From Brucella pecoris (GTDB taxonomy: Bacteria; Pseudomonadota; Alphaproteobacteria; Rhizobiales; Rhizobiaceae), in contig NZ_VEWK01000004.1 of assembly GCF_006376675.1 (NCBI RefSeq), positions 62,001 through 126,000 on the forward strand: 64,000 nt of DNA. Direction: 5' to 3'. Below are positions 18,787-29,237 of the stretch, in pieces (the first letter of the stretch is position 1; each line of letters starts with the position of its first letter). The translations under genes and the position numbers were made by a program. The notes under the pieces are model-generated. The model did not search any database and was not told the origin of the DNA. It saw only the letters and a program-made list of their open reading frames with translations.

Positions 18787-19566
18787 TTACACGCGGCGCT
18801 CGACCATCATCTTCTTGATCTCGGCAATTGCCTTGGCAGGGTTCAGCCCCTTCGGGCAGGTCTGCGCGCAATTCATGATCGTGTGGCAGCGATAGAGCCG
18901 GAACGGGTCCTCAAGATTGTCGAGGCGTTCACCCTTGGCTTCATCTCTGGAATCGATCAGCCAGCGATAGGCCTGAAGCAGAACGGCAGGTCCGAGATAA
19001 CGGTCGCCGTTCCACCAGTAGCTCGGGCACGAGGTCGAGCAGCAGGCGCACAGAATGCATTCATAAAGGCCGTCGAGCTTCTGGCGGTCGTCATGGCTCT
19101 GCAGCCATTCCTTCTGAGGCTCCGGCGAAACCGTCTTGAGCCAAGGCTCGATGGAACGGTGCTGGGCGTAAAAATTGGTGAGGTCCGGTACAAGATCCTT
19201 CACCACCGGCATGTGCGGCAACGGATAGACCTTGATGGCGCCCTTGATGTCGTCCATGCCCTTGGTGCAGGCCAGCGTGTTCGCGCCATCGATATTCATG
19301 GCACAGGAACCGCAAATACCTTCACGGCACGACCGGCGCAGCGTCAGCGTCGGATCGATCTTGTTCTTGATATAGAGCAGACCATCCAGGACCATCGGAC
19401 CGCAATCGTCACGATCGACATAATAGGTATCGATGCTCGGATTGGCGTCGTCGTCCGGCGACCAACGATAGATACGGAATTCGGTAACCCGCTTGGCGCC
19501 ATCAGGGCGCGGCCAGGTCTTGCCCTCTTGCGGGCGCGAATTCTTGGGAAGTGCGAGTTCAACCAT
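18787..19566 (-). CDS. sdhB: Succinate dehydrogenase iron-sulfur subunit
   Basis: The 259-residue protein carries the [2Fe-2S] motif [16 protein letters not shown] (about residues 79-94) and the C-terminal clusters [17 protein letters not shown] and [15 protein letters not shown] for the [4Fe-4S] and [3Fe-4S] centres. It passes electrons from SdhA to the membrane quinone. It is the last gene of sdhCDAB, 15 bases after sdhA. Confidence 0.97.
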   Translation of the reverse strand: MVELALPKNSRPQEGKTWPRPDGAKRVTEFRIYRWSPDDDANPSIDTYYVDRDDCGPMVLDGLLYIKNKIDPTLTLRRSCREGICGSCAMNIDGANTLACTKGMDDIKGAIKVYPLPHMPVVKDLVPDLTNFYAQHRSIEPWLKTVSPEPQKEWLQSHDDRQKLDGLYECILCACCSTSCPSYWWNGDRYLGPAVLLQAYRWLIDSRDEAKGERLDNLEDPFRLYRCHTIMNCAQTCPKGLNPAKAIAEIKKMMVERRV

Positions 19567-19581
19567 TGCTCTTTCCCTTAA

Positions 19582-21426
19582 TCAGTAAACGCGCTTCTTC
19601 GGCGCAATCTTGGCGAGGCTGATGCCGCCCTCCTCTTCCGTCGTCAACGGATCGAGGTGGACAGGGCGGTAGTCAAGCTTGACCTTGCCGTCCGGCGACA
19701 GCCAGGACAGCGTGTGCTTGCGCCACTCGGCATCGTTACGGTCCGGGAAATCCTCATGCGCATGGGCGCCGCGGCTTTCGTGACGCGCTTCGGCCGAAAC
19801 AACCGTCGTCAGCGCATTGGCCATCAGGTTTTCCAGCTCGAGCGTTTCGACCAGATCGGAGTTCCAGATCATCGAACGGTCGGTGACCTTGATATCCGGC
19901 AGTTCATGCCAGAGCTTTTCCATGCGCTCGACGCCCTGCTTGAGCGATTCCGACGTGCGGAACACGGCAGCGTCTTCCTGCATGGTACGTTGCATCTTCT
20001 CGCGCAGTTCTGCCGTCGGCTGGGAACCATTGGCAAAACGCAGGCGGTCGAAGCGTTCCATGATCTTGTCGCAGGCAGCGATGTCGAGGTCTGGAACCTT
20101 TGTATTGCGATCGATAACCTCACCGGCACGGATCGCAGCCGCACGGCCGAACACCACCAGATCGATCAGCGAGTTGGAACCGAGACGGTTGGCACCGTGC
20201 ACTGAAGCACAGCCCGCTTCACCGACAGCCATCAGGCCCGGCTGTACACGGTCCGGATCAGCTTCGGTGGGATTCAGCACCTCGCCCCAGTAATTGGTCG
20301 GGATGCCGCCCATATTGTAGTGAACGGTCGGTAGAACCGGGATCGGTTCCTTGGTCACATCGACGCCCGCAAAAATCTTGGCCGACTCAGAGATGCCCGG
20401 CAGGCGTTCATGCAGAACAGCCGGATCAAGATGGTCGAGATGCAGGTAGATGTGGTCCTTGTTCTTGCCAACGCCGCGACCGGCGCGGATTTCCATGGTC
20501 ATGCAGCGCGAGACCACGTCACGCGAAGCAAGATCCTTGGCCGATGGCGCATAACGCTCCATGAAGCGTTCGCCCTCGGAATTGACCAGATAACCGCCTT
20601 CGCCTCGTGCGCCCTCGGTGATCAGGCAGCCCGCACCATAAATGCCGGTCGGGTGGAACTGAACGAATTCCATATCCTGAAGCGGAAGGCCAGCGCGTGC
20701 AGCCATGCCGCCACCGTCGCCGGTGCAGGTGTGAGCAGACGTAGCCGAGAAATAGGAACGGCCATAACCGCCCGTCGCCAGAACCACCATCTTGGCGGAG
20801 AAGCGATGGATCGTGCCGTCATCGAGGTTCCACGCCACGACGCCGGTGCACACACCGTCGGTCATGATGAGGTCGAGCGCGAAATATTCGATGAAGAACT
20901 GCGCGTTGTTCTTCAGCGACTGGCCGTAGAGCGTATGCAGGATCGCGTGGCCGGTACGGTCGGCAGCAGCACAGGTGCGCTGAACCGGAGGGCCGTCACC
21001 GAAGTTCTGCATGTGGCCGCCGAACGGGCGCTGGTAGATCTTGCCTTCTTCCGTACGCGAGAAAGGCACACCGTAATGTTCCAGTTCGTAGACGGCGGCA
21101 GGCGCTTCACGCGCCAGATATTCCATCGCATCGGTGTCGCCGAGCCAGTCCGATCCCTTGACGGTATCGTACATATGCCACTGCCAGCTATCCGGACCCA
21201 TATTCTTGAGCGAAGCGGCGATGCCGCCCTGTGCTGCAACCGTGTGCGAACGGGTTGGGAAAACCTTGGTGATGCAAGCCGTCTTCAGGCCCTGTTCGGC
21301 CATGCCGAGCGTTGCGCGTAAGCCCGCGCCACCGGCTCCAACCACCACCACGTCGAACTTGTGATCGACATAGGTATATTTGCTTGCCACAGCGGCATCA
21401 GCCGCGTTGTTTACTGCACTAGCCAT
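19582..21426 (-). CDS. sdhA: Succinate dehydrogenase flavoprotein subunit
   Basis: The 614-residue protein begins with an FAD Rossmann motif ([17 protein letters not shown]). It has the covalent flavin His motif [16 protein letters not shown] (about residue 60) and the active-site region [18 protein letters not shown]. It oxidises succinate to fumarate at complex II on the cytoplasmic face. Seven bases separate it from sdhD upstream, indicating one operon. Confidence 0.97.
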   Translation of the reverse strand: MASAVNNAADAAVASKYTYVDHKFDVVVVGAGGAGLRATLGMAEQGLKTACITKVFPTRSHTVAAQGGIAASLKNMGPDSWQWHMYDTVKGSDWLGDTDAMEYLAREAPAAVYELEHYGVPFSRTEEGKIYQRPFGGHMQNFGDGPPVQRTCAAADRTGHAILHTLYGQSLKNNAQFFIEYFALDLIMTDGVCTGVVAWNLDDGTIHRFSAKMVVLATGGYGRSYFSATSAHTCTGDGGGMAARAGLPLQDMEFVQFHPTGIYGAGCLITEGARGEGGYLVNSEGERFMERYAPSAKDLASRDVVSRCMTMEIRAGRGVGKNKDHIYLHLDHLDPAVLHERLPGISESAKIFAGVDVTKEPIPVLPTVHYNMGGIPTNYWGEVLNPTEADPDRVQPGLMAVGEAGCASVHGANRLGSNSLIDLVVFGRAAAIRAGEVIDRNTKVPDLDIAACDKIMERFDRLRFANGSQPTAELREKMQRTMQEDAAVFRTSESLKQGVERMEKLWHELPDIKVTDRSMIWNSDLVETLELENLMANALTTVVSAEARHESRGAHAHEDFPDRNDAEWRKHTLSWLSPDGKVKLDYRPVHLDPLTTEEEGGISLAKIAPKKRVY

Positions 21427-21433
21427 CGGGCTA

Positions 21434-21829
21434 TCAACCTCCGAAGCTCAGCTTGAGGATCGCGAAAACGCAGGCAAAGCCAACCACCGCCGTAAAGAAG
21501 GTGTTCAGCATTGCCAGCACGACCTTCATGCCTTCGCCATGCACATAATCTTCGATAATGACCTGCATACCCAGACGCATGTGATAGACGCCCGTCAGAA
21601 CGAACAGCGCCATGACAATGGCTGTAATGGGATGCGAGAGAGCAGCCCGGACTTCCGCATAGCTTGCGCCATTGAGCGAAATGACCAGACCGATGAAAAA
21701 CATGACCAGCGGCACCAGAGCGACCGCGCTCAAGCGCTGATACCAGAAATGACCAGTGCCTTCCTTGGCCGATCCCAGACCCCGGACCTTGCCGAGCGGG
21801 GTGCGCATATCATTGTTCATACCGTTCAT
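21434..21829 (-). CDS. sdhD: Succinate dehydrogenase membrane anchor subunit
   Basis: The 131-residue protein has three hydrophobic helices and the typical start [20 protein letters not shown]. The conserved His on helix 2 ([17 protein letters not shown]) is the axial haem b or quinone-site region. It anchors SdhAB and contributes to the quinone site. Fourteen bases lie between it and sdhC. Confidence 0.94.
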   Translation of the reverse strand: MNGMNNDMRTPLGKVRGLGSAKEGTGHFWYQRLSAVALVPLVMFFIGLVISLNGASYAEVRAALSHPITAIVMALFVLTGVYHMRLGMQVIIEDYVHGEGMKVVLAMLNTFFTAVVGFACVFAILKLSFGG

Positions 21830-21843
21830 GAAACCTGCTCCCC

Positions 21844-22242
21844 TTAGCGCACCGAATAGGCAACGACCCAGACGAGGATCGTGGCGATGACGGAGAAAAC
21901 GACGGTCGTCCAGGCGATCTTCGAAGCCGTGTGCTTTTCAAGACCCGCACCCGTATCCCAGATCAGGTGACGAACGCCACCGGCCAGATGGTGCAGAAGC
22001 GCCCAAGTATAGCCGAACAGGATCAGGCGACCGATCCAGGACGAGAACAATGCATTGACGAAATTGAAGCACTCTTCGCTGACTGCAGCCGAGATCAACC
22101 AGGCCGCCAGCAGCAAAGTGCCGAAGTAAAGTGCGCCGCCTGTGATGCGATGGACGATGGACATCGTCATCGTAATGACCGGCTTGTAGATGGACAGGTG
22201 CGGCGACAAAGGACGCTGGCGCGTTACAGTCGGTTGTGTCAT
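21844..22242 (-). CDS. sdhC: Succinate dehydrogenase cytochrome b556 subunit
   Basis: About 132 residues from ATG 22242 (MTQPTVTRQRPLSPHLSIYK); the longer frame to 22350 crosses the promoter region and is not used. It has three membrane helices, the RPLSPHLSIYK and SIVHRITGGALY motifs at the N-terminus, and HHLAGGVRHLIWD with the haem-ligand His. It is the first gene of sdhCDAB. Confidence 0.94.
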   Translation of the reverse strand: MTQPTVTRQRPLSPHLSIYKPVITMTMSIVHRITGGALYFGTLLLAAWLISAAVSEECFNFVNALFSSWIGRLILFGYTWALLHHLAGGVRHLIWDTGAGLEKHTASKIAWTTVVFSVIATILVWVVAYSVR

Positions 22243-22436
22243 GGCTCTGTAGGCTTCCCTGACGTTTCTCCCCGGCCACACCCCGCTGACGACGATCAGC
22301 GAAGCAGCCAGGTTGCGGATTCTCCCGAACCCTGGTTCGACGTCGTCCAAAGCGCAGGGAACCGGACTTTACGATCCCGCGCCGGTACGACCCAGTAAAA
22401 TATGGCTGGACCGTGGCGTACGGCCCTATGTGGCGC

Positions 22437-22465
22437 TTTCTACTGCGCTTTTACCATCACGTCAA
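22437..22465 (-). promoter_or_regulatory. Sigma70-type promoter candidate for sdhCDAB
   Basis: On the minus strand TTGACG (22465-22460) and TAGAAA (22442-22437) are separated by exactly 17 bases. It lies about 195 bases before sdhC, implying a long leader. No regulator site was recognised. Confidence 0.5.
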
Positions 22466-22597
22466 AGAAGCTTTTTCACGAAAAGACTAACAATTGGTCG
22501 CACCTGGGCGACACATTCGCGTGATTGCGGCATTCAAACGATTGAAGACCGCAATCGGCAAAAACATGTGTAATTTCATCCACTTTTGGGAGAATGA

Positions 22598-23056
22598 TTA
22601 ATTACCGAATCGAATCACGTAGCTCGACCAGTCGGCTGCCGTGGCAATCTGTTCATAGAGCTTGCGCCCGTCTTCCGGCACGCGCGGCGCATTGAGCACC
22701 AGCTTGGACCAACTGCGTTCTTCAGCCTTGTCGGCAAGCACGTCGATCAACGCCTTGGCTATGCCTTTACCGCGATGATCGTGATGCACATAGATATGAT
22801 CCACTTGCCCCGCACGCAGCCCCGTCACCGGCTCGGGCAGATCGTAGAAGATCACGAAACCGACCAAATTGCCGTCAACCCTGGCCCCCAGAGTTTCAGC
22901 AGCGCGATCCTGAAGCAGATGCTCGGCATAAAAATCGTCGGGGCGACGTGGGGCACCGCGCTTCAGCGCCTGCGCATAGCTTGCCAGCAGCGGTGCGAAT
23001 TCGTGGGCATCACGCAGATGGAGGAGCGCAATATCGACGGCATGATCTTTGGTCAT
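22598..23056 (-). CDS. GNAT-family N-acetyltransferase
   Basis: About 152 residues from ATG 23056, with AAGGAA six bases upstream; a longer frame to 23353 is not supported. The acetyl-CoA binding motif is VDHIYVHHDHRGKGIAKALI (R/Q-x-x-G-x-G/A type). The second half has the usual beta-strand LVLNAPRVPEDGRKLYEQIA. The substrate is unknown. It is transcribed away from the neighbouring plus-strand gene. Confidence 0.85.
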   Translation of the reverse strand: MTKDHAVDIALLHLRDAHEFAPLLASYAQALKRGAPRRPDDFYAEHLLQDRAAETLGARVDGNLVGFVIFYDLPEPVTGLRAGQVDHIYVHHDHRGKGIAKALIDVLADKAEERSWSKLVLNAPRVPEDGRKLYEQIATAADWSSYVIRFGN

Positions 23057-23219
23057 TGGACGTTCCTTGGCGTTTCCAGCTCTCCCACGTGCAGCTTGCG
23101 AAGCAGTAGCGCACGGGAAGACCGGTTCGATTTTAGCCAGCACGGATGACAAAGGTAAAGAAAGAGTTAAGATGACCACCATTCTCTTTGGGATCATGCA
23201 TGGTGAGGCTCGATCAACG

Positions 23220-23594
23220 ATGGCAAACCGCAAACGGACGATGTTTGGCTTGGCTGTCGTCGGCGCTCTTGCGCTGGCCGGTCCCGCACTGACCCGTCCT
23301 GCACTGGCCGACAACGCGATACGCTCTTTCGATGCGTCGGGAAATATTGTCATTCAGATGCCAGATAATGGCGCGAAGATCATTCGGGTCGGAGCGGCGC
23401 AGAAGACAGCCTTCCATTCGCCACAGCGCATCAAAGTGATTTCCGCACCGCGGGATCGCGCCGTCGCCTATATCGTCGCCAAACCCAATAGCGATTGCGA
23501 AAGTGCAGTCGTACGACATGGGCGCTCTTTCATGTATGGGATCGATCGTGGAGAAACGCCGGTTCTCGACCATGCAGGCTGCAGCTATCAATAG
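23220..23594 (+). CDS. Small exported hypothetical protein
   Basis: About 124 residues from ATG 23220, chosen for its GGTGAGG upstream and because the product then begins with a clean signal peptide (MANRKRTMFGLAVVGALALA ending near RPALA). An earlier ATG at 23172 would add 16 residues. The mature part contains AIRSFDASGNIVIQMPDNGA and two cysteines. I do not recognise a family. It converges on the GGDEF gene. Confidence 0.7.
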   Translation: MANRKRTMFGLAVVGALALAGPALTRPALADNAIRSFDASGNIVIQMPDNGAKIIRVGAAQKTAFHSPQRIKVISAPRDRAVAYIVAKPNSDCESAVVRHGRSFMYGIDRGETPVLDHAGCSYQ

Positions 23595-23601
23595 GCTTCG
23601 T

Positions 23602-24807
23602 TCAACGCCCGGTCATTGAGCGGAATTCCAGAACGTTTTCGTCGACCAGTATCGGCAAGGCGGTGCGGACACAGTTGCGCCCGCCCTTTTTCGCTTCATA
23701 CAGCGCACCATCTGCGCGTTTGTAGAGATCGGAAAACACATCGTCGAATTCCATTTCCGCGACCCCGAAGCTCACAGTGAATTCGGCCTCCCCGTTCTTG
23801 CCGGGGATATGGATATCATGGCAGGCAAGCCGGGCCTTGTCGGCAAATCGCCATGCGGATTGAATCGTGTTTCCCGGCAGGATGACCGCGAATTCCTCAC
23901 CGCCTATGCGCGCGGCAATCCCACCCTTGGCGCTGGCCGCCTTACGCAGTTCGGCAGAGAAAACGGCAATGACGCGATCGCCCAGCGCATGACCATGCGT
24001 GTCGTTGATGACCTTGAAGTGATCGATGTCGCACAGAACAAGCGACAGGGCCTGTCGCATGCGTTTCGATTTTTCGATTGCAGCTTCCGCACGAAACTCG
24101 AAGCCGCGTCGGTTGAGCAGCGCCGAAAGCTGGTCCGTTTCCGAGCGGATCAGCATATTGGTGATCAGCTCCCGCATCAGGCTCAAAAGCAGAAGCAATC
24201 CGCCCGCAACGGAAAGAGCAGCCCCCATCGACTGCGAGAACATCGCATAGGTCGTATCGATATAGTCAGCCGGTTCAGCACCTGTGCCTCCCGACAGCGC
24301 GGCGACGACGGGCTTGAACAAAAAATGCACGGCGCTGATGCCGAACAGCACCGCCATCAAGGTGTCGATGTCGTTGCGATCCACCCGCAGGATCACCCAC
24401 ACCGCAAGCATGAGCATGAGGAAGTAGGGCGTCTGATAAAGCAGCATGCCGATCATCTGGCTGCGGGCAATGTCATATATGCCGTAGACCACGGCAAGGG
24501 ACGTAATGGTCAGCAAGCCGAGCGCAATCCACGGCACCGGTCGGACATACATTCGAGCCAGACCGACGACCAGACAGGACAATGTCAGGTAATAGGTTGT
24601 GAAGGCGAGCATATAACCGAGACGGGGATTGGGAATGGAAGGCATGGCAAGCTCTGTCAGGAAGTAGAGCATGGCAAAGATGAAGCCGAAGGCAAAGACA
24701 GGCGCTGCCGCATTATCCCGCGCATAAACGGCGATGCCGAGGAATGCGAGAGCAAACAGACCGGAAACGGTCATGTTGATCAGGAGGATAAAGTCGGCCC
24801 CATTCAT
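23602..24807 (-). CDS. Membrane-bound GGDEF diguanylate cyclase
   Basis: About 401 residues from ATG 24807 (AGGAAGAG upstream). Six to seven hydrophobic helices fill the first 220 residues. A GGDEF domain follows with DQLSALLNRRGFE, DIDHFKVINDTHGHALGD and the active site ARIGGEEFAV. The GGEEF signature is intact, so cyclic-di-GMP synthesis is expected. The inhibitory I-site (RxxD, here A-K-G-G) is absent, so product feedback at that site should be lost. The signal sensed by the membrane part is unknown. Confidence 0.9.
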   Translation of the reverse strand: MNGADFILLINMTVSGLFALAFLGIAVYARDNAAAPVFAFGFIFAMLYFLTELAMPSIPNPRLGYMLAFTTYYLTLSCLVVGLARMYVRPVPWIALGLLTITSLAVVYGIYDIARSQMIGMLLYQTPYFLMLMLAVWVILRVDRNDIDTLMAVLFGISAVHFLFKPVVAALSGGTGAEPADYIDTTYAMFSQSMGAALSVAGGLLLLLSLMRELITNMLIRSETDQLSALLNRRGFEFRAEAAIEKSKRMRQALSLVLCDIDHFKVINDTHGHALGDRVIAVFSAELRKAASAKGGIAARIGGEEFAVILPGNTIQSAWRFADKARLACHDIHIPGKNGEAEFTVSFGVAEMEFDDVFSDLYKRADGALYEAKKGGRNCVRTALPILVDENVLEFRSMTGR

Positions 24808-24906
24808 CAATGCTCTTCCTCGTGCCGGCACTCCAAGGCCTCCGGCGCCAGCCACCCTGTTTCCTCCTACAATCAAAGCGTGAAAAAGCTGCTAATATAC
24901 AGCCAA

Positions 24907-24933
24907 AGAAAAACCGCCGGCATGAAGCGGCGG
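24907..24933 (-). terminator. Terminator downstream of leuC
   Basis: On the minus strand CCGCCG-loop-CGGCGG is followed by TTTTT. It lies about 60 bases beyond the leuC stop. Confidence 0.75.
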
Positions 24934-24993
24934 TCTGATCTTTCGGGAAGCATTTCAGAAATGCCTCATGCAGTTGTTTCCCGATCTGAAACC

Positions 24994-26403
24994 TCAGTTC
25001 CACTCGCGAATGTCGACGAAATGTCCGGCAATCGCCGCAGCGGCAGCCATGGCTGGCGACACGAGATGCGTGCGGCCCTTGAAGCCCTGACGACCTTCAA
25101 AATTGCGGTTGGAGGTCGAAGCGCAACGTTCACCCGGCTTCAGGCGATCATCGTTCATGGCAAGGCACATGGAGCAGCCCGGCTCGCGCCAGTCGAAACC
25201 GGCTTCGATGAAGATCTTGTCGAGACCTTCGGCTTCCGCCTGTTCCTTCACCAGACCAGAACCCGGCACGATCATGGCATTGACGCCAGCAGCAACCTTC
25301 TTGCCTTCAGCCATGCGTGCGGCGTCGCGCAAATCTTCGATGCGGCCATTGGTGCAAGAGCCGATGAAGACGCGGTCGATCTTGATGTCGGTCATCTTGG
25401 TGCCCGGCTTCAAGCCCATATAGTCGAGCGCGCGCCACTTCGAGGCACGCTTGGTTTCGTCCTTGATCTCGTCCGGGTTAGGAACGATGTCAGTGACGAA
25501 TACGACGTCTTCAGGCGATGAGCCCCAGGAAACGACTGGCGAAATCTTGGCGGCGTCCAGTTCGACGATCTTGTCGAAATGTGCGCCCTCGTCCGAATGC
25601 AGCGTCTTCCAGTAGGAAACCGCCTGTTCCAGCGCTTCACCCTTCGGTGCGCGTGGCTTGTCCTGCACATAGGCGAAAGTCGTTTCGTCCGGTGCAATCA
25701 GGCCAGCGCGTGCGCCGCCTTCGATCGACATGTTGCAGACGGTCATACGACCTTCCATCGACAGGGAGCGAATGGCGCTGCCTGCATATTCGATCACGTA
25801 ACCGGTGCCACCTGCGGTGCCGATTTCGCCGATGATGGCAAGCGTGATGTCCTTGGCGGTGACGCCTGCAGCCAATTCGCCCTCAACACGCACCAGCATG
25901 TTCTTGGCTTTTTTCTGGATCAGTGTCTGCGTTGCAAGCACATGCTCGACTTCCGACGTACCGATACCGTGCGCAAGCGAGCCGAAAGCGCCATGCGTCG
26001 AGGTATGGCTGTCGCCACAAACGATGGTCATGCCCGGCAGGGTGAAACCCTGCTCTGGTCCGACGATGTGCACAACACCCTGACGGCGATCACGTTCGGA
26101 ATAATATTCGACGTTGAAATCCGCGGCATTCTTGGCCAGAGCCTCAACCTGAATGCGGCTTTCCTCGTTCTTGATGCCGTTGACGCGATCTTTCGAGGTC
26201 GGCACGTTGTGATCGACCACGGCCAGCGTCTTTTCAGGATGGCGCACCTTGCGGCCCGCCATGCGCAAGCCTTCGAAAGCCTGCGGGCTCGTCACTTCGT
26301 GCACAAGATGGCGATCAATATAAAGGAGGCAGGTACCATCGTCCTGCTGATCCACTACATGGTCGTCCCAAATCTTGTCATAAAGTGTACGCGGCGCGCT
26401 CAT
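24994..26403 (-). CDS. leuC: 3-isopropylmalate dehydratase large subunit
   Basis: The 469-residue protein has the aconitase-family signature: [20 protein letters not shown] (about residue 134), the first cluster Cys in [17 protein letters not shown] (about 350), and the Cys pair in [11 protein letters not shown] (about 410). With LeuD it isomerises 2-isopropylmalate in leucine synthesis. leuD and leuB are not in the window. It lies downstream of rplS, as in related genomes, but the rplS terminator between them suggests separate transcripts. Confidence 0.97.
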   Translation of the reverse strand: MSAPRTLYDKIWDDHVVDQQDDGTCLLYIDRHLVHEVTSPQAFEGLRMAGRKVRHPEKTLAVVDHNVPTSKDRVNGIKNEESRIQVEALAKNAADFNVEYYSERDRRQGVVHIVGPEQGFTLPGMTIVCGDSHTSTHGAFGSLAHGIGTSEVEHVLATQTLIQKKAKNMLVRVEGELAAGVTAKDITLAIIGEIGTAGGTGYVIEYAGSAIRSLSMEGRMTVCNMSIEGGARAGLIAPDETTFAYVQDKPRAPKGEALEQAVSYWKTLHSDEGAHFDKIVELDAAKISPVVSWGSSPEDVVFVTDIVPNPDEIKDETKRASKWRALDYMGLKPGTKMTDIKIDRVFIGSCTNGRIEDLRDAARMAEGKKVAAGVNAMIVPGSGLVKEQAEAEGLDKIFIEAGFDWREPGCSMCLAMNDDRLKPGERCASTSNRNFEGRQGFKGRTHLVSPAMAAAAAIAGHFVDIREWN

Positions 26404-26565
26404 TGCGAGAGTTCCTTTGAATAGTTCTTAACTTTGGCTGTCATATGCACCCGCCGCCGCAATTCGTCAAGAAACACAAACCGCAACAGGGTGTCGCAGT
26501 AACAATCTTGCGGAATATTGGCAGAATTATGCGATATGTTACGCAGGCTTTTGGCTTTTGCAAAT

Positions 26566-26594
26566 AAAAAAGGCGACCCAAAGGCCGCCTTTTT
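26566..26594 (-). terminator. Terminator after rplS
   Basis: AAAAAAGGCG and CGCCTTTTT flank a short loop with G/C pairs, giving a strong hairpin with a T-run on either strand. It ends the rplS transcript before leuC. Confidence 0.8.
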
Positions 26595-26614
26595 CAAACA
26601 GAATGCCCTGAAGC

Positions 26615-27052
26615 TTATTCAGCGGCAGCCTTGGCACCTTCGGCCTTGGCAGCGGCAGCCTTGTCGGCTTCGCGCTCAGCCTTGGTACGGTTGTCTTTCT
26701 TTTCAGCAATACGAGCAGCCTTACCGGTAAGGCCACGCAGGTAGTAAAGCTTGGCGCGACGAACCTTGCCGCGGCGAACCAGCTCAACGCCTTCAACGAT
26801 CGGCGAGTAAACCGGGAATACGCGCTCTACGCCTTCGCCGTAAGAAATCTTGCGAACGGTGAAATTTTCGTTGAGGCCGGCGCCGGAACGGGCAATGCAC
26901 ACGCCTTCATAGGCCTGCACACGGGTACGCGTACCTTCGGTAACGCGAACCTGAACGCGAACCGTGTCGCCCGGCTGGAAATCTGGAAGCTTGCGCTTTT
27001 CTTCGATCTTTGCTGCCTGTTCGGCTTCAAGCTGACGAATGATATCGGTCAT
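26615..27052 (-). CDS. rplS: 50S ribosomal protein L19
   Basis: The 145-residue protein contains the L19 core: [20 protein letters not shown], then [20 protein letters not shown] and [20 protein letters not shown]. The C-terminal tail (about residues 113-145) is an Ala/Lys/Glu-rich extension beyond the E. coli length. L19 sits at the 30S-50S interface. In many proteobacteria rplS directly follows trmD; here trmD lies 2 kb away behind a divergent transporter gene. Confidence 0.96.
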   Translation of the reverse strand: MTDIIRQLEAEQAAKIEEKRKLPDFQPGDTVRVQVRVTEGTRTRVQAYEGVCIARSGAGLNENFTVRKISYGEGVERVFPVYSPIVEGVELVRRGKVRRAKLYYLRGLTGKAARIAEKKDNRTKAEREADKAAAAKAEGAKAAAE

Positions 27053-27315
27053 CGTCTGACTCCTTCTTTGTTCTTCTCAAACAGTCAGAGCGCCCTGCAC
27101 TTGCCGCCAAGCAATCCTTGGCCTTGCGACTATGCCTGTAATACCAGGCAGGAGCGGTACACCATCTATTGGTTTACGGACGTCGCGGGCTTTGCCCGAA
27201 CGAGATATTACAATGTCGGTTTTCCCGAACTGACGGGCCAATACAGCATCTCGGAGGATTTGTCACGCCCTGTCATAAATTTTCGTAGCCAACAGCGTGA
27301 GACTGTGCCAGAGTT

Positions 27316-27348
27316 ATTGTTAACAATATAACATCAATTGTAAACAAC
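27316..27348 (+). promoter_or_regulatory. Two operator-like boxes upstream of the NCS1 transporter
   Basis: ATTGTTAACAAT (27316-27327) is a perfect 12-bp palindrome. ATTGTAAACAAC (27337-27348) repeats it with two mismatches exactly 21 bases, or two helical turns, downstream. They lie 31-63 bases before the transporter start. The arrangement suits cooperative binding of a dimeric regulator. The regulator is unknown, and none is encoded next door. Confidence 0.55.
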
Positions 27349-27378
27349 TTTAAAAGACAATGCTAAAATGGGGACACT

Positions 27379-28842
27379 ATGACAATCAAGAATCCATCAC
27401 CCTCATTGTATAATGAGGATTTGGCACCAGCCGAAGAGCGTAAATGGGGCGCATTCAGTATTTTCAACGTCTGGACATCAGACGTTCATAGTCTCTGGGG
27501 CTATTATCTTGCCGCAAGCCTGTTTCTCCTGTGCGGCAGCTTCCTGAACTTTGTTCTGGCCATCGGCGCGGGATCACTGGTCATCTTTTTCCTGATGAGC
27601 CTGGTCGGCAATGCAGGTGTGCGAACCGGCGTACCTTTCCCGGTACTGGCGCGTGCATCTTTCGGCACATTCGGAGCCAATTTTCCTGCACTCGTACGCG
27701 GCGTCGTCGCCTGTTTCTGGTATGGCGCACAGACAGCCGCAGCCTCCGGCGCACTCGTCGCGCTGCTTATCCGCAACGAGAGCATGCTGTCCTTTCACCA
27801 GAACAGCCATCTTCTCGGCCACTCGACGCTGGAAGTTATCTGCTACGTCCTGGTTTGGGCGGCCCAGCTTCTCATCATCCAGCGTGGCATGGAAACCGTA
27901 CGCAAGTTTCAGGATTGGGCCGGCCCGGCCGTCTGGATCATGATGCTTATCCTGGCTGTTTATCTGGTCATTAAAGCAGGCACCTTCTCCTTCGGCAGCG
28001 AAATCCCGCGCGATGTACTGCTTGAGAAAACGAGGGATGCGGGTGTCATGGGCGAGCCAGGGTCCTTTGCAGCGCTCGCGGCTGTTGCGGCCACCTGGAT
28101 CACCTATTTCGCGGCGCTCTATCTGAACTTCTGCGACTTCTCACGTTATGCCAAGGATGAAGCATCCCTGCGGCGCGGCAACCTGTGGGGGCTGCCGATC
28201 AACCTCATGGCCTTCTGCCTTGTTGCGGGCGTCACCACCACCGCAGCCTTCACTGTTTACGGCGAAGTTCTTCTGCACCCTGACCAGATTTCGGCAAAAT
28301 TCGATAGCTGGTTTCTCGCACTTCTGGCTGCACTGACCTTTACCGTCGCAACACTCGGCATCAATGTGGTGGCGAATTTCGTTTCGGCCGCGTTCGACTT
28401 CTCGAATACATTCCCGCAGAAAGTCTCGTTCAAGCGGGGCGGAGTCGTTGCAGCGCTGATCGCACTGCTTCTCTACCCGTTCGCACCGTGGGAAACGGGT
28501 GCCGCGCATTTCGTCAACTTCCTCGGCTCCACCATGGGTCCAATCTTCGGAATCATGATGGTTGACTACTACCTGCTCCGTCGCGGCGAACTGAACGTGG
28601 CCGATCTATATCAGGAAAACGGTGAATTCCGGTTCCAGAACGGCTGGCACGTCAAGGCTTTCATCGCCTTTGCAATCGGCGCATTGTTCTCGTCCATCCT
28701 GCCGATGACCACCAATCTCCTGCCGTCCTGGTGGGCAACCTATGGCTGGTTCTTCGGTGTAGCGATTGGCGGCGGCGTCTATTTTGTGCTCCGCAGATCG
28801 CAAAGAGAACTTCGCAGACCCGCAAATCAACATTCTGCCTGA
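27379..28842 (+). CDS. NCS1-family nucleobase/hydantoin-type transporter
   Basis: The 487-residue protein has about twelve membrane helices. It shows the NCS1 pattern at the start (NEDLAPAEERKWGAFSIFNV), then GVPFPVLARASFGTFGANFP, and TLGINVVANFVSAAFDFSN in the second half. NCS1 proteins import nucleobases, allantoin, hydantoins or vitamins with Na+ or H+. The substrate cannot be fixed from sequence alone. GGGG lies six bases before the ATG. No catabolic gene is adjacent, so the substrate has no context clue. Two operator-like boxes precede it and a strong terminator follows. Confidence 0.88.
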   Translation: MTIKNPSPSLYNEDLAPAEERKWGAFSIFNVWTSDVHSLWGYYLAASLFLLCGSFLNFVLAIGAGSLVIFFLMSLVGNAGVRTGVPFPVLARASFGTFGANFPALVRGVVACFWYGAQTAAASGALVALLIRNESMLSFHQNSHLLGHSTLEVICYVLVWAAQLLIIQRGMETVRKFQDWAGPAVWIMMLILAVYLVIKAGTFSFGSEIPRDVLLEKTRDAGVMGEPGSFAALAAVAATWITYFAALYLNFCDFSRYAKDEASLRRGNLWGLPINLMAFCLVAGVTTTAAFTVYGEVLLHPDQISAKFDSWFLALLAALTFTVATLGINVVANFVSAAFDFSNTFPQKVSFKRGGVVAALIALLLYPFAPWETGAAHFVNFLGSTMGPIFGIMMVDYYLLRRGELNVADLYQENGEFRFQNGWHVKAFIAFAIGALFSSILPMTTNLLPSWWATYGWFFGVAIGGGVYFVLRRSQRELRRPANQHSA

Positions 28843-28853
28843 CAATAGCAAAC

Positions 28854-28884
28854 AAAAATGCCCGGCATCTGCCGGGCATTTTTC
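28854..28884. terminator. Bidirectional terminator between NCS1 gene and DUF4260 gene
   Basis: AAAAATGCCCGGCA-TC-TGCCGGGCATTTTT is a perfect 14-bp inverted repeat with A and T runs, placed between two convergent genes. Confidence 0.9.
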
Positions 28885-28886
28885 AT

Positions 28887-29237
28887 TTACCGGCCAATCC
28901 GGCCAAGATGCGTATCCTGAAACCCTGATCCATATTTGAGACCGAAGCCAAGCGCCCGATCAACACCGATATGCACAGCCCAGATCAGTGCCATGGCGAT
29001 GCAGATTTGCCAGTTCATCGCCCAACCCAGCACTGCGAGAAGTACAACGCCGATCCAGCTATGAGCTACATTATAGACAACTGCACCTGTGCGCGGACCT
29101 TTGAGATAGCCTAGGAACGAAAGATCAGGTGCCAGAATGAATATCGCGAAAAGCCACCGGCTTGAACCACTGACCCAATAAGCACCCAATGCCAGCAAAG
29201 CGAGAGACAGACTTTCGAGCCGCTGGATCAGGTTCAT
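28887..29237 (-). CDS. DUF4260-family small membrane protein
   Basis: About 116 residues with three to four hydrophobic helices. Family hallmarks are the central [20 protein letters not shown] and the C-terminal [20 protein letters not shown]. The function is unknown. The ATG at 29237 overlaps the trmD stop in an ATGA arrangement, so it is translationally coupled to trmD and probably part of a rimM-trmD transcript. Confidence 0.82.
   Translation of the reverse strand: MNLIQRLESLSLALLALGAYWVSGSSRWLFAIFILAPDLSFLGYLKGPRTGAVVYNVAHSWIGVVLLAVLGWAMNWQICIAMALIWAVHIGVDRALGFGLKYGSGFQDTHLGRIGR

Noticed and set aside
23809..25521. Plus-strand 570-codon frame over the GGDEF and leuC genes
   Set aside because: It spans two unrelated genes in antisense and the terminator between them; a GC-rich chance frame.
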